This document shows positions 1 to 7,217 of a stretch of DNA of 64,000 nucleotides, piece after piece (position 1 is the first letter of the stretch; the number at the start of each line of letters is the position of its first letter). The stretch comes from Streptomyces qinzhouensis. Its GTDB lineage: Bacteria > Actinomycetota > Actinomycetes > Streptomycetales > Streptomycetaceae. The notes under the pieces were generated by a model. The model made no database searches and was not told where the DNA came from. It saw nothing but the letters and a program-made list of their open reading frames with translations. The translations under genes were made by a program, and so were the position numbers. The DNA lies in the NCBI RefSeq assembly GCF_007856155.1, contig NZ_CP042266.1, forward strand, positions 4,278,001 to 4,342,000, in the 5' to 3' direction.

Positions 1-195
1 CACGGATCGACCCGCGAACCCGACCGGGAAAACTGCTCGCCAGACTGCATCGGCACGCTCCTGTCCGTCACCGTCCAAGACCACCGACACTACCGAGCAC
101 CCATGATCACCACCCGGGAATTCCCCAACGCCACGCCCCTCCGGCCAGCCCGGGTGGGGTCGGCGGAGGGGCGCGAAGAGGAGCTTGCTGCCTAG
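1..195 (+). CDS. 3' end of an unrecognised protein (partial)
   Basis: An open frame enters from the left edge and runs 64 codons to a TAG at 193-195. The visible C-terminus contains ENCSPDCIGTLLSV and ends in EGREEELAA. The stop shares a CTAG palindrome with the stop of the convergent XRE gene, which is common for genuine convergent gene ends. No family is recognised and no start is visible. At this GC content a 64-codon open frame can occur by chance, so the call is weak. Confidence 0.3.
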   Translation, partial: HGSTREPDRENCSPDCIGTLLSVTVQDHRHYRAPMITTREFPNATPLRPARVGSAEGREEELAA

Positions 196-1523
196 GAGGC
201 GGCGGGCATACGGGGGGCGGTCAGCAGTTCGTCGTGGACCTGGGCCAGCGCTTCCGCTCGGTCCTGTGCTTCCCGGAGCCGGGTGTGGCAGGCGCGGGTG
301 GCCTCGGCCGGATCGTCGGGGAGGGTGGCCCGCAGGAGGAGCTTGTACTCGGCCAGCGTGTCCCCGGCCGGGGCTCCGACGGGAAGCTCGGCCAGGAGAT
401 CGGCGGCGGAGGACTCGCGGACGTCCCACTCGCCGTCTGGGTGGCGGGTGGAGCAGATGACGGTCCCGGCGTCCGGGGCCAGGACGAGGCGGCAGTCGTC
501 CCCGCCGAGCAGGGCACCCAGCAGCGGCAGGGGGACGGCGTGGGGGCCGGCCAGCTCGACGGCCTCGGCCGGGCTGACGGTGAGCCGGCGCACGGCATGC
601 CCGGAGAGCGCGGGCGGCAGGTCCGGCCAGGGCACGGAGGGCCGCTCCGGGGTGCGGTCGGTCGGCTGCCCGGTCACCGTGGTGGCCGGGGTAGCGTCCT
701 CGTCCGTTCCGGCCCAGGTGATGATCACGGCACGGGCACCGGGCAGGGAGACCGGGAAGAGGACATGGCTGATGACCTCGACGGGCTGGTAGTCCATCGA
801 GGGCAGGATCATCTTGAACAGGTGCCCGTCGCGGGACTCGGAGACGGCCGCGATGTCCGTGTCCCAGAACCGGCCGCAGACGAGGTCGGCCTTCACGTCC
901 GTGATCAGCTTCGACAGCTCGGCGTCGTGCGGGTACTGGGCGCTGGCGAACCGGAGCAGCTTGACGTACTCGGTGGCGTGGTGCTGCCAGTCGACGTACT
1001 GGAGGCGGGCCTCGTCGCTGAGCATGGCCCAGCGGATCAGGTTCGCGCCCGGCTCCTTCACCCAGGGCCACAGGGCGGCCATGGCGGCGTTGTAGCCGAT
1101 GATGTTCCACACCCGGTCGGTCAGATACGCAGGGTTGGGGAGCTGCTGGTCCAGCATCATTTGCAGGTCGCGCCGCACGGTCTCGTCGCCGAACGAGTCC
1201 GGGATCGTGGTCAGGGCCCCGTCCATGAGCGCCAGCACCAGCGCCTGGTGCTCGTCCCGGCCCAGCAGCAGCACCTTCGCCAGCGAGTCCAGGACCTCCC
1301 GGTCCATCTTCGGCCGGGCGCCGTTCTCCAGGTTCTGGTACCAGCCCCGGCTCCGCCCGATGGCCGTGGCGACATCCACCTGCGACAGTGGCCCGCCCAG
1401 CCCCAGCTTTTCCCCGGCGACCGCGCGCCAGGCGCGCAGCAGACCGGGGTGTCCGAGGAGCTGTCCTGGGGACAGGGGCTCGGAGCCGGTGTCGGGGCGG
1501 GGCGCGAAGGCGCCGTCGACCAT
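192..1523 (-). CDS. XRE-family regulator with MmyB-like ligand-binding domain
   Basis: 443 residues. An N-terminal helix-turn-helix lies at about 45-100 (SQVDVATAIGRSRGWYQNLE). It is followed by an MmyB-like sensing domain at about 120-280 with the usual LPNPAYLTDRVWNIIGYN and LLRFASAQYP stretches. The last 150 residues are a Pro/Thr-rich linker and an extra domain not recognised here. Family members are Streptomyces DNA-binding regulators, often autoregulatory or controlling a neighbouring oxidoreductase; the target here is unknown. The GTG/ATG start at 1523 has a purine-rich GGAGG-like site just upstream. A hairpin followed by T5 in the leader (1585-1615) could attenuate it. The gene stands alone, convergent with the partial gene at the window edge. 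Confidence 0.85.
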   Translation of the reverse strand: MVDGAFAPRPDTGSEPLSPGQLLGHPGLLRAWRAVAGEKLGLGGPLSQVDVATAIGRSRGWYQNLENGARPKMDREVLDSLAKVLLLGRDEHQALVLALMDGALTTIPDSFGDETVRRDLQMMLDQQLPNPAYLTDRVWNIIGYNAAMAALWPWVKEPGANLIRWAMLSDEARLQYVDWQHHATEYVKLLRFASAQYPHDAELSKLITDVKADLVCGRFWDTDIAAVSESRDGHLFKMILPSMDYQPVEVISHVLFPVSLPGARAVIITWAGTDEDATPATTVTGQPTDRTPERPSVPWPDLPPALSGHAVRRLTVSPAEAVELAGPHAVPLPLLGALLGGDDCRLVLAPDAGTVICSTRHPDGEWDVRESSAADLLAELPVGAPAGDTLAEYKLLLRATLPDDPAEATRACHTRLREAQDRAEALAQVHDELLTAPRMPAAS

Positions 1524-1584
1524 GGGGTTCCTCCAGGGGGTGTGGGGGCATTTCCGGCGCCCGGGGTGTCCGGGCGCACGAAAA

Positions 1585-1615
1585 AGGGCGGGAGCACTTG
1601 TGGTGCCCCCGCCCT
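1585..1615 (-). terminator. Intrinsic terminator or attenuator ahead of the XRE gene
   Basis: Arms at 1585-1597 and 1603-1615 pair in 12 of 13 positions around a TTGTG loop. On the minus strand the hairpin is followed by TTTTTC, the classic intrinsic terminator layout. It lies about 60 bp upstream of the XRE start. It therefore either ends minus-strand transcription from further right or works as a leader attenuator. Confidence 0.6.
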
Positions 1616-2455
1616 ACGTGTCAGTAACCAGAGTAAAGGATGCGCAAAGCGATCATGAATTGATCACCCTGGGGGATTGACGGATGCCACCACTTCCTGC
1701 TTTGTTCGACATTGAACCAACATCCGGCAGTCCGGGGTGGCGATCTTATTGATTACGGGTCGTATCGGACATTCGTATGACGTATTCGAGGGTGTGCCCA
1801 GATTTTTGGCACGCCCATTTTTCTGTGCAGACCCACCCCGGCGGCGGCCCCGCAGAATGCCTCGATCTTTAAATGTCCTGGAACTCTACGCGGGTAAACC
1901 CTCTTGCGGGCAAGGGGATTGATGTTACCGACGGGTTCAAGAATGACTCTTATAACTTGCAGGCAGGGGTGATTCTGGCGTTTTCATAGGGCGTTGACGG
2001 GGGGAGGGTGCCCGGTTTAAAACCAAAGGGCCCGGTGATCGACGGGGCAGTCAGCAGACCGGGAGGGTGAAGTAAATGAGGCGTGGCGTCGTTCCCTGGG
2101 CACGACCGCCGGCCCCCTGCCCGGCTGCTCCGGTGCTGGCCGCAGCCCGGCCTGTCACCTGCCCGCCACCGGACCCCGTTCGCTGACACTCCGCCACCGG
2201 GGGAATCCGGACCGGCCCGCATATCGCGGCGAACGAGGCTTCCCGGAAAGCCCGGACCCGGCCGGACGGCGGGTTCGGCCGCATCCTCCAGACGCAGATG
2301 TCGTGTTGGTGTCGATGTCGCCCAACCCCCTCCGTGCGCTGGAGTGTTGGACGGGGTGTGCATATGTTGTTGGTCCCGGCAACGACGGCCGGGGAGTAAA
2401 CGAGAAGAAGGGGGGATGAGGTGAACGACCCACCGCCATAAGCCGGGGAAACGGA
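1616..2455. other. Long intergenic region, relatively AT-rich in its first half
   Basis: No convincing gene is seen. The stretch from about 1620 to 2000 is clearly richer in A and T than its surroundings. It holds a GATCA-N5-TGATC inverted repeat at 1651-1665, a plausible operator for the neighbouring XRE regulator. ORFs on both strands in the second half look like GC-rich shadows without ribosome sites or family resemblance. The region separates the regulator from the replication/mobilisation operon and probably carries control sites. Confidence 0.5.
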
Positions 2456-2486
2456 AACGGCGCCCAGGAGTTAGCCGCTCCCAAGC
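2456..2486 (+). promoter_or_regulatory. Leader hairpin with conserved TTAGCCG loop, copy 1
   Basis: The core GGAGTTAGCCGCTCCC lies at 2467-2482. GGAG pairs with CTCC around the loop TTAGCCG, and an outer GGCGC/GCGCC pair extends the stem through an internal loop. The same loop sits on a different, longer 9-bp stem at 33432-33456 ahead of the mating-channel operon. The loop is kept while the stem changes with pairing intact, which favours a structured RNA or a protein-bound hairpin. Confidence 0.6.
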
Positions 2487-2533
2487 GCCGCACCGACACC
2501 CCGAAGGATGCACATAACCGAAGCGGGTCGGCC

Positions 2534-2552
2534 GACCTTTTCGACGAGAAAG
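2534..2552 (+). promoter_or_regulatory. Conserved 19-bp leader block, copy 1
   Basis: GACCTTTTCGACGAGAAAG is identical to the block at 33361-33379 on the opposite strand. It lies 51 nt after the TTAGCCG hairpin and 36 nt before the ATG of the first gene of the replication/mobilisation operon. The matching order and spacing at the other operon point to a shared control element, either a promoter-proximal operator or an RNA element. Its own CCTTT/AAAGG ends can pair. Confidence 0.6.
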
Positions 2553-2588
2553 GCCGCCCCGCTCCACCTACAAGTAGGGAATTCTTGC

Positions 2589-2918
2589 ATGCCCGCGCAC
2601 CAGAACGGAAGGGCCACCGCCCCGGCCCCTGAGCGGAGCCTCCGGCTCGCCCGCGCCATCGCCGCGATGATCCCCGGCGCAACCACCGCCCGCGTCTCCC
2701 AGTGCGACCCCGCCCAGGTCTGGCCCAGCCCCCACCTTCGCGCCTACGACACCCACGGCCGCCTCCTCACCGTCACCCGGGCCAAGGGGCTGACCGCCGC
2801 CCGCTGGATCATCCGGGCCCACCCCGACGTCGACTGGGCCGAGGCCCACGACCTCAACCTCACCACCGGCACCCTGCGCCCCGCCGCCAAGGCGTACACC
2901 ACCGCCGGGGGCCGCTGA
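2589..2918 (+). CDS. Small conserved plasmid-type protein of unknown function
   Basis: 109 residues. It is the first gene of the rightward operon. The ATG at 2589 is preferred over the longer frame from 2508 because AAGTAGGG sits at the right distance upstream and because the conserved leader block lies in the extra part. The protein has a helical N-terminal half (LRLARAIAAMIPGAT) and a compact C-terminal half with AYDTHGRLLTVTRAKGLTAA. No enzymatic motif is seen. It ends 2 nt before the replication initiator, so the two are probably translationally coupled. A role in replication control would fit the position but is inference. Confidence 0.7.
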   Translation: MPAHQNGRATAPAPERSLRLARAIAAMIPGATTARVSQCDPAQVWPSPHLRAYDTHGRLLTVTRAKGLTAARWIIRAHPDVDWAEAHDLNLTTGTLRPAAKAYTTAGGR

Positions 2919-2920
2919 CC

Positions 2921-3904
2921 GTGCCGCGCATACGCACCATCAAGCCCGAAGCCTTCCGCTCCGAGTCCCTCGCCGCCGTCTCCCTCGCCGCCGAACGCAC
3001 CTTCCTCGGCCTCCTCACCGAGGCCGACGACCACGGACGCTTCCGCGACCAGCCCGCCGTCCTCGCCGGAGCCCTCTGGTCCTACCGCCCCGGCCACGGC
3101 CCCCTCGGCGTCGAAGACGATCTCACCCAGCTCGCCGAACACAACCTCATCTGCCGCTACACCGTCCACGAGGACGGCGAAAACCGCCGCTACGCCCACA
3201 TCGTCACCTGGCGCAAGCACCAGAAGATCAACCGTCCCTCCGGCATCCGGACCCCGCCCTGCCCCCACCACGAAACCCCCACCGCCCCCGCCGCGCCGAC
3301 CACGGCCACGGTCGTGCCGGAGCCGGCCGTGAGGGCTCACGGAGCCCTCACGGAGGATGCGGTGAGGACTCACGGAGGGCTCACGGAGGGCTCAGTGAGT
3401 CCTCACGGAGTCCTCACGCAAACCGCCGCACATGACAAAACCGCAGGTCAAGCGACACTCGGTGAGTCCTCACTGAGCACTCACGGAGGACTCAGTGAGC
3501 CCTCAGTGAGCCCTCATGGTCCGGATCTAGGACCTAGGAACCTGGACCTAGGAACAACTGCTCGGGGCGCGAGCGCCCCCGCACCCCGGACCGTCTCGGC
3601 GAAGCAGCTCATCACCGAGTACGAGGCGGCCTGCGCCCACCGGCCCCCGAGCGGGGTGCTCGGGCACCTCGGGCGGGAGACCGCCCGGCTGCTGGCCGAG
3701 GGCATCGACCCGGACCACGTCCGCGCCGGGCTCGCCCGCCACCGGACCCGGGGCCTGCACCCCAGCACCCTGCCGAGCCTGGTCCACGAGGCCATGAACG
3801 CCACAAACGGCTTGGACCGGCCGGGCTTCCCGGCTACCGTCCCCGGTCACCGGGCCTGGGCGAACCCCGCCGACCCTGCCGCTGCCTACGCCGAGGAGCT
3901 GTGA
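2921..3904 (+). CDS. Replication initiator-like protein (winged-helix, lambda O/DnaT-like)
   Basis: 327 residues from a GTG start two bases after the previous stop. The N-terminus (RIRTIKPEAFRSESLAAVSL, AERTFLGLLTEADDHGR) is the winged-helix type seen in actinobacterial plasmid and phage replication proteins. A low-complexity centre with repeated HGxLTE-like units follows. The C-terminal domain (about 225-325) looks DnaT/DnaD-like. The DNA encoding the centre is an array of GAGGxCTCACGGAG-type repeats, so the gene may carry its own origin, as lambda O does. The next gene is a DnaC-like helicase loader overlapping by one base, matching a lambda O-P pair. Assignment rests on layout and motifs, not on a search. 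Confidence 0.65.
   Translation: MPRIRTIKPEAFRSESLAAVSLAAERTFLGLLTEADDHGRFRDQPAVLAGALWSYRPGHGPLGVEDDLTQLAEHNLICRYTVHEDGENRRYAHIVTWRKHQKINRPSGIRTPPCPHHETPTAPAAPTTATVVPEPAVRAHGALTEDAVRTHGGLTEGSVSPHGVLTQTAAHDKTAGQATLGESSLSTHGGLSEPSVSPHGPDLGPRNLDLGTTARGASAPAPRTVSAKQLITEYEAACAHRPPSGVLGHLGRETARLLAEGIDPDHVRAGLARHRTRGLHPSTLPSLVHEAMNATNGLDRPGFPATVPGHRAWANPADPAAAYAEEL
3329..3555. repeat. Iteron-like array inside the initiator gene (candidate oriV)
   Basis: From 3329 to 3516 the sequence is a cluster of about a dozen direct and inverted copies of CTCACGGAGG/CTCAGTGAG-type units, interrupted by a more A-rich stretch near 3420-3460. Immediately after comes GGACCTAGGAAC twice (3530-3555), with CTAG palindromes that are rare in this DNA. 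Repeats plus an AT-richer spacer inside an initiator gene is the layout of origins bound by the protein they encode. Confidence 0.55.
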
Positions 3905-4623
3905 TGCGCGCACCGAACGCCCAGCCCCAGCCCATCGGCGGCCTCGCCCGCCGCCTCGCCCACATCCTCACCACCCGGGGCATCGACCCCACCAGCACCC
4001 CGCAGGGCGGCCTGGAGCCGGTCCCGGCCCTGCTCGCCGCCGAGTCCCGTATCCCCGCCCGCTACCGGGGTGCCACGGCGGACCACCCGGCGGTCGCCGC
4101 CTGGGTCCGCGAGATCGCCGCCGCCGGACGCCCGGGGCCGGGCGGTGCGCCCGGGATCGCCCAGGGTCGGTCGCTGCTGATCGCCGGGACCACCGGCACG
4201 GGCAAGACCCACCAGGCGTACGGCGCGGTCCGCAGCCTGATCGGGGCGGGGGTGCGGCTGCGGTGGAAGGCGGTCACCGCCGCCGACCTCTACGCCGACC
4301 TCCGGCCTCGCCCCGGGCACGACGGCGAGCGCGAACTCCGGGACCTGGCCCGCTGCCCGCTGCTGATCATCGACGACCTCGGGGCCGCGAAGTACTCGGA
4401 GTGGACCGAGGAGATCACGATGCGGCTGATGAACCGCCGCTACAACGAGATGCTCCCGACCCTGGTCACCACCAACCTCGGCATGGCTGATCTCCGCGCC
4501 CACATCGGCGACCGCGTCGCCTCCCGGCTGACCGAGATGGCCGACAAGGTCATCCTCGACGGCCCCGACCGCAGACGCACCCACGCCGCCGGGCGACGCC
4601 ACCCCGCCGCCGCGACCGCCTGA
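3904..4623 (+). CDS. DnaC/IstB-like AAA+ ATPase, probable helicase loader
   Basis: 239 residues. Walker A is AGTTGTGKTHQ at about residue 100. Walker B is LLIIDDLGAAK at about 155, and a sensor-like LVTTNLGMADLRAHIGDRVASRL follows, the usual DnaC/IstB signature with the arginine-finger region. DnaC-type proteins load the replicative helicase at an origin. The ATG at 3904 overlaps the initiator stop by one base (TGATG). An in-frame GTG three bases earlier is an alternative. With the preceding gene this forms a primosome pair for replication of the excised element. Confidence 0.85.
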   Translation: MRAPNAQPQPIGGLARRLAHILTTRGIDPTSTPQGGLEPVPALLAAESRIPARYRGATADHPAVAAWVREIAAAGRPGPGGAPGIAQGRSLLIAGTTGTGKTHQAYGAVRSLIGAGVRLRWKAVTAADLYADLRPRPGHDGERELRDLARCPLLIIDDLGAAKYSEWTEEITMRLMNRRYNEMLPTLVTTNLGMADLRAHIGDRVASRLTEMADKVILDGPDRRRTHAAGRRHPAAATA

Positions 4624-4712
4624 TCCTGCCGACCCCACCGGGCCCGCCACGGCCCGGCTTCACCGACCCCGGACGAGCACACCCCTGCCCCGGGATCCTC
4701 TGGAGACCACGC

Positions 4713-5279
4713 ATGCACAGCGCCACCACCCACGAGCCGCGCACCCTCGGCGACCACACCTGGCAGAACCAGGCCGCCTGCCACACCACCCCCCACGCCG
4801 ACCCCGAACTGTTCTTCCCCGAGCCCGACGAGATCGACCGCATCCGCGCCGCCAAGACCATCTGCGCCCAGTGCCCGGTCCGCCGGACCTGCCTGGACGC
4901 CGCACTGGAGAACGGCGACCGCGACGGCATCCGGGGCGGCCTCACCGAAGAGGAACGCGACGCCCTCCACAGCAAGCTCGCCCAGCGCCTCGACTACACC
5001 CGGATCAACGCCACCCTCGCCGGCGGTGATGTCCACCTCAGCCGGGCCGAGCGCCGCGCGGTCGCCCGCGATGCCTACCGGGCCGGAATCCCCGCCGACC
5101 AGCTCGCCCGCAGGCTGAAGGTCACCGTGGAGCACGCCAAGAAGCTCTACCGCCACGCCGCCCGCGAGATCAGCCACCGCAACACCAAGACCAAGCCCAA
5201 GGCCACCAGGACCGCGAAGGCGGCCCCCATCACCCCGGCGAGGACTCCGGTCCGCACCGACCTCGGGACGGCCGCGTGA
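4713..5279 (+). CDS. WhiB-family iron-sulfur regulator
   Basis: 188 residues. The four cluster cysteines are C23, C51, C54 and C60 (AAC, then CAQCPVRRTC), followed by GIRGGLTEEER, the WhiB turn motif. WhiB-like proteins bind a [4Fe-4S] cluster and act with sigma factors in transcription. After residue 110 there is a helix-turn-helix-like extension (AYRAGIPADQLARRLKVTVE) and a Lys/Arg-rich tail, longer than typical 80-120-residue Wbl proteins. It sits between the loader and a membrane protein, and overlaps the latter by 4 nt (GTGA). It may tune transfer gene expression to redox state, which is inference. Confidence 0.9.
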   Translation: MHSATTHEPRTLGDHTWQNQAACHTTPHADPELFFPEPDEIDRIRAAKTICAQCPVRRTCLDAALENGDRDGIRGGLTEEERDALHSKLAQRLDYTRINATLAGGDVHLSRAERRAVARDAYRAGIPADQLARRLKVTVEHAKKLYRHAAREISHRNTKTKPKATRTAKAAPITPARTPVRTDLGTAA

Positions 5280-6259
5280 GCGCCCTGGCGCCGATACCGG
5301 CGCACGCCACCACCGCCTGGGACAAGGCCGCCGTCGTCACCCTCGGTGCCGCCGCCTGCGCCCTCTCCTACGACGCCCTCCAGCAGATGGCCGCCTCCAT
5401 CCACATCCGGGGCGCCCTGACCTACCTCTTCCCTCTGATCATCGACGGCTTCATCGCCTACGGCGTCCGCGGACTCCTCGTCCTGCGCACCGCGCCCTTC
5501 ACCGCCCGCCTCTACACCTGGGCCCTCTTCGGCACCGCCTCCGCGGTCAGTATCTGGGCCAACGCCCTCCACGCCGTCCGCCTCAACCAGCAGGGCCCAC
5601 CGGGGATCGGGCTGAAGCTCGGCGACCTCACCGTCGGGGTGCTCTCCACGGTCGCCCCGCTCGCCCTCGCCGGAGCCGTCCACCTCTACATCCTCATCGC
5701 CCGCCGCACGGAACCCACCGACCAGCCCGGACACTCCGGACAGCCGGACACCCCGACCGTCCGCACCGACCGCATCACCACCCACCGCCCCGGAGCGACC
5801 GACCGGCCGGAGAGTGACCGGGCAGAACTGACCGGCCGCAGTGACCGGGACCGTCCGGAACTGACCGGCCCGCCGGACAGCGACCGACCGGCCCCGGTCA
5901 CCGGACGCCTGGTGGCCGAACTGACCGCGCCCGCACCCTCCGCCCCGGACACCCCGTCGGTCACCCCGGCCCCGGAGCACACCAGGCGCGACGAGGCCAC
6001 ACCGTCCGGAGACCCGGCCAGAAGACCGGCCCCGGACACCGGACCGACCGGACCGACCGGACCGACCGGCCCGGAGGGCGAGGACGAACTCCTCCCAATC
6101 GCCCGCGCGGCGGTCACCCAGGCGGACAAGGTCACCCGCCAGATCGTCGCGGACGCCATCCGGGGACAGGGCATCCCGCTGGCCAATGACCGGCTGACCG
6201 CCCTGGTCACCCAGCTCCGCAACGAGAGCCGACCGGCCCCGGCCACCGCGACCGGCTGA
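5276..6259 (+). CDS. DUF2637-type membrane protein
   Basis: 327 residues from a GTG overlapping the WhiB stop. The first 140 residues form four membrane segments with the DUF2637 pattern (LGAAACALSYDALQQMA, FPLIIDGFIAYGVRGLLVL, WANALHAV, LALAGAVHLYIL). DUF2637 proteins are common on actinobacterial plasmids and integrated elements, where they are often linked to Spd-type spread or transfer functions. The cytoplasmic half is Pro/Thr/Asp-rich with repeated DRPELTG and GPT units, then a helical C-terminal domain (ARAAVTQADKVTRQIVADAI). Function is unproven. Confidence 0.8.
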   Translation: MSALAPIPAHATTAWDKAAVVTLGAAACALSYDALQQMAASIHIRGALTYLFPLIIDGFIAYGVRGLLVLRTAPFTARLYTWALFGTASAVSIWANALHAVRLNQQGPPGIGLKLGDLTVGVLSTVAPLALAGAVHLYILIARRTEPTDQPGHSGQPDTPTVRTDRITTHRPGATDRPESDRAELTGRSDRDRPELTGPPDSDRPAPVTGRLVAELTAPAPSAPDTPSVTPAPEHTRRDEATPSGDPARRPAPDTGPTGPTGPTGPEGEDELLPIARAAVTQADKVTRQIVADAIRGQGIPLANDRLTALVTQLRNESRPAPATATG

Positions 6260-6364
6260 CCGACCACCCCACCGGGTGACCGGGCCGGACACCGACCGGC
6301 CCGGTCACCCGGCCCGGGACACCCGGACACCCAACCCCCGCTCCTGCTCGTACCGGAGGCCCTC

Positions 6365-6589
6365 GTGCGCACCACCCCGGTCACCCCGGCCGAAGCCGAC
6401 GCCTGGATCACCACCCTCCACCGCCACGGTCACCTCCACCACGCTGAACGCGGCCCGGACGGGACCTGGACTGTCCGCCGCACGGCCGCCAGCCGGCCGT
6501 GGACCCTGCACCACCCGGCCCTCGCCCTCGACTACGCCGCCGAGATCCTCCGGGACCTGCGGCGAACCGCCCCGGAGCCCCGCCGATGA
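6365..6589 (+). CDS. Small protein upstream of mobC
   Basis: 74 residues from a GTG with CCGGAGGC placed ideally upstream. Its stop overlaps the mobC ATG (ATGA). The sequence (AEADAWITTLHRHGHLHHAERGPDGTWTVR) suggests a small winged-helix-like alpha/beta fold. No family is recognised. Tight coupling to mobC implies a role in mobilisation or its control. Confidence 0.65.
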   Translation: MRTTPVTPAEADAWITTLHRHGHLHHAERGPDGTWTVRRTAASRPWTLHHPALALDYAAEILRDLRRTAPEPRR

Positions 6590-7215
6590 CCCGACCCGAA
6601 CTGGCCGACCCCACCACCACCGGGTACGGAGGCGACTGCCCGGCACGAGGCCGAGCAAGCTATATCGTCCGAAACTCCTCCGCAGCCACGGGCAGCGGAG
6701 GAGTTTCGGACGCGCATGCCCCCACCCCGAACGGGGCGGGGGAAACCTCCCGGCACCAGGGGGCGCCGGGAGGAGAGGCTACGACCGGGGGCGGACCGCA
6801 GCCAGAAGACGGAGGGGCCGAACCACCCGCGCGTCGCCAGCGCCCGCGCCTGCGCCAGACCGTCCAGCGCGACCACGTCCGCAGCGTGCGCCTCACCGCC
6901 GACGAACTCGCCGCCGTCCAGCACGCCGCCCGTACGGTCGGGCTGACCACGGCCGGGTTCCTCGCCGACGCCGCCGTCGCCCTCGCCCGCACCCACGGCG
7001 AGGCGAAAGTGTGGCTGGTGGACCAGCGGACGCTGGTCGCAGAGCTGATGACCACCGTCGCCCAGCTCGCCCGCGCCGGAAACAACCTCAACCAGATTGC
7101 GAGGGTCCTGAACTCGGGCGGTCACAGCGACGGCGTCGACCGTGCGGTCGAGCGTGTGCTCAAGGCAGCCGTGCGGGTCGAGGATGCCGCAGCCGAGATC
7201 GCCCGGAGGCGCTGA
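6586..7215 (+). CDS. mobC: MobC-like relaxosome accessory protein
   Basis: 209 residues. The C-terminal 120 residues have the MobC/RHH layout: VRSVRLTADELAAVQHAARTVGL, then FLADAAVALA, then the signature AQLARAGNNLNQIARVLNSGG. MobC-type proteins bind oriT DNA and help the relaxase melt and nick it. The N-terminal 90 residues are low-complexity, and the DNA under them includes a perfect inverted repeat at 6666-6712, so part of this reading frame may be a non-conserved leader overlapping oriT. The gene ends two bases before the relaxase GTG. Confidence 0.85.
   Translation: MTRPELADPTTTGYGGDCPARGRASYIVRNSSAATGSGGVSDAHAPTPNGAGETSRHQGAPGGEATTGGGPQPEDGGAEPPARRQRPRLRQTVQRDHVRSVRLTADELAAVQHAARTVGLTTAGFLADAAVALARTHGEAKVWLVDQRTLVAELMTTVAQLARAGNNLNQIARVLNSGGHSDGVDRAVERVLKAAVRVEDAAAEIARRR
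6666..6712. other. Perfect 18-bp inverted repeat, candidate oriT
   Basis: Arms at 6666-6683 and 6695-6712 match perfectly (CGTCCGAAACTCCTCCGC and its complement) around an 11-base centre. There is no T-run on either side, so a terminator is unlikely. It lies just ahead of the conserved part of mobC and the relaxase, where oriT sites of MobC-type systems are normally found. The nick site cannot be read from sequence alone. Confidence 0.5.
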
Positions 7216-7217
7216 CC

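Noticed and set aside
2083..2424. A 113-codon frame in the region upstream of the replication operon
   Set aside because: No ribosome site, Pro/Arg-rich shadow composition and overlapping frames on both strands.
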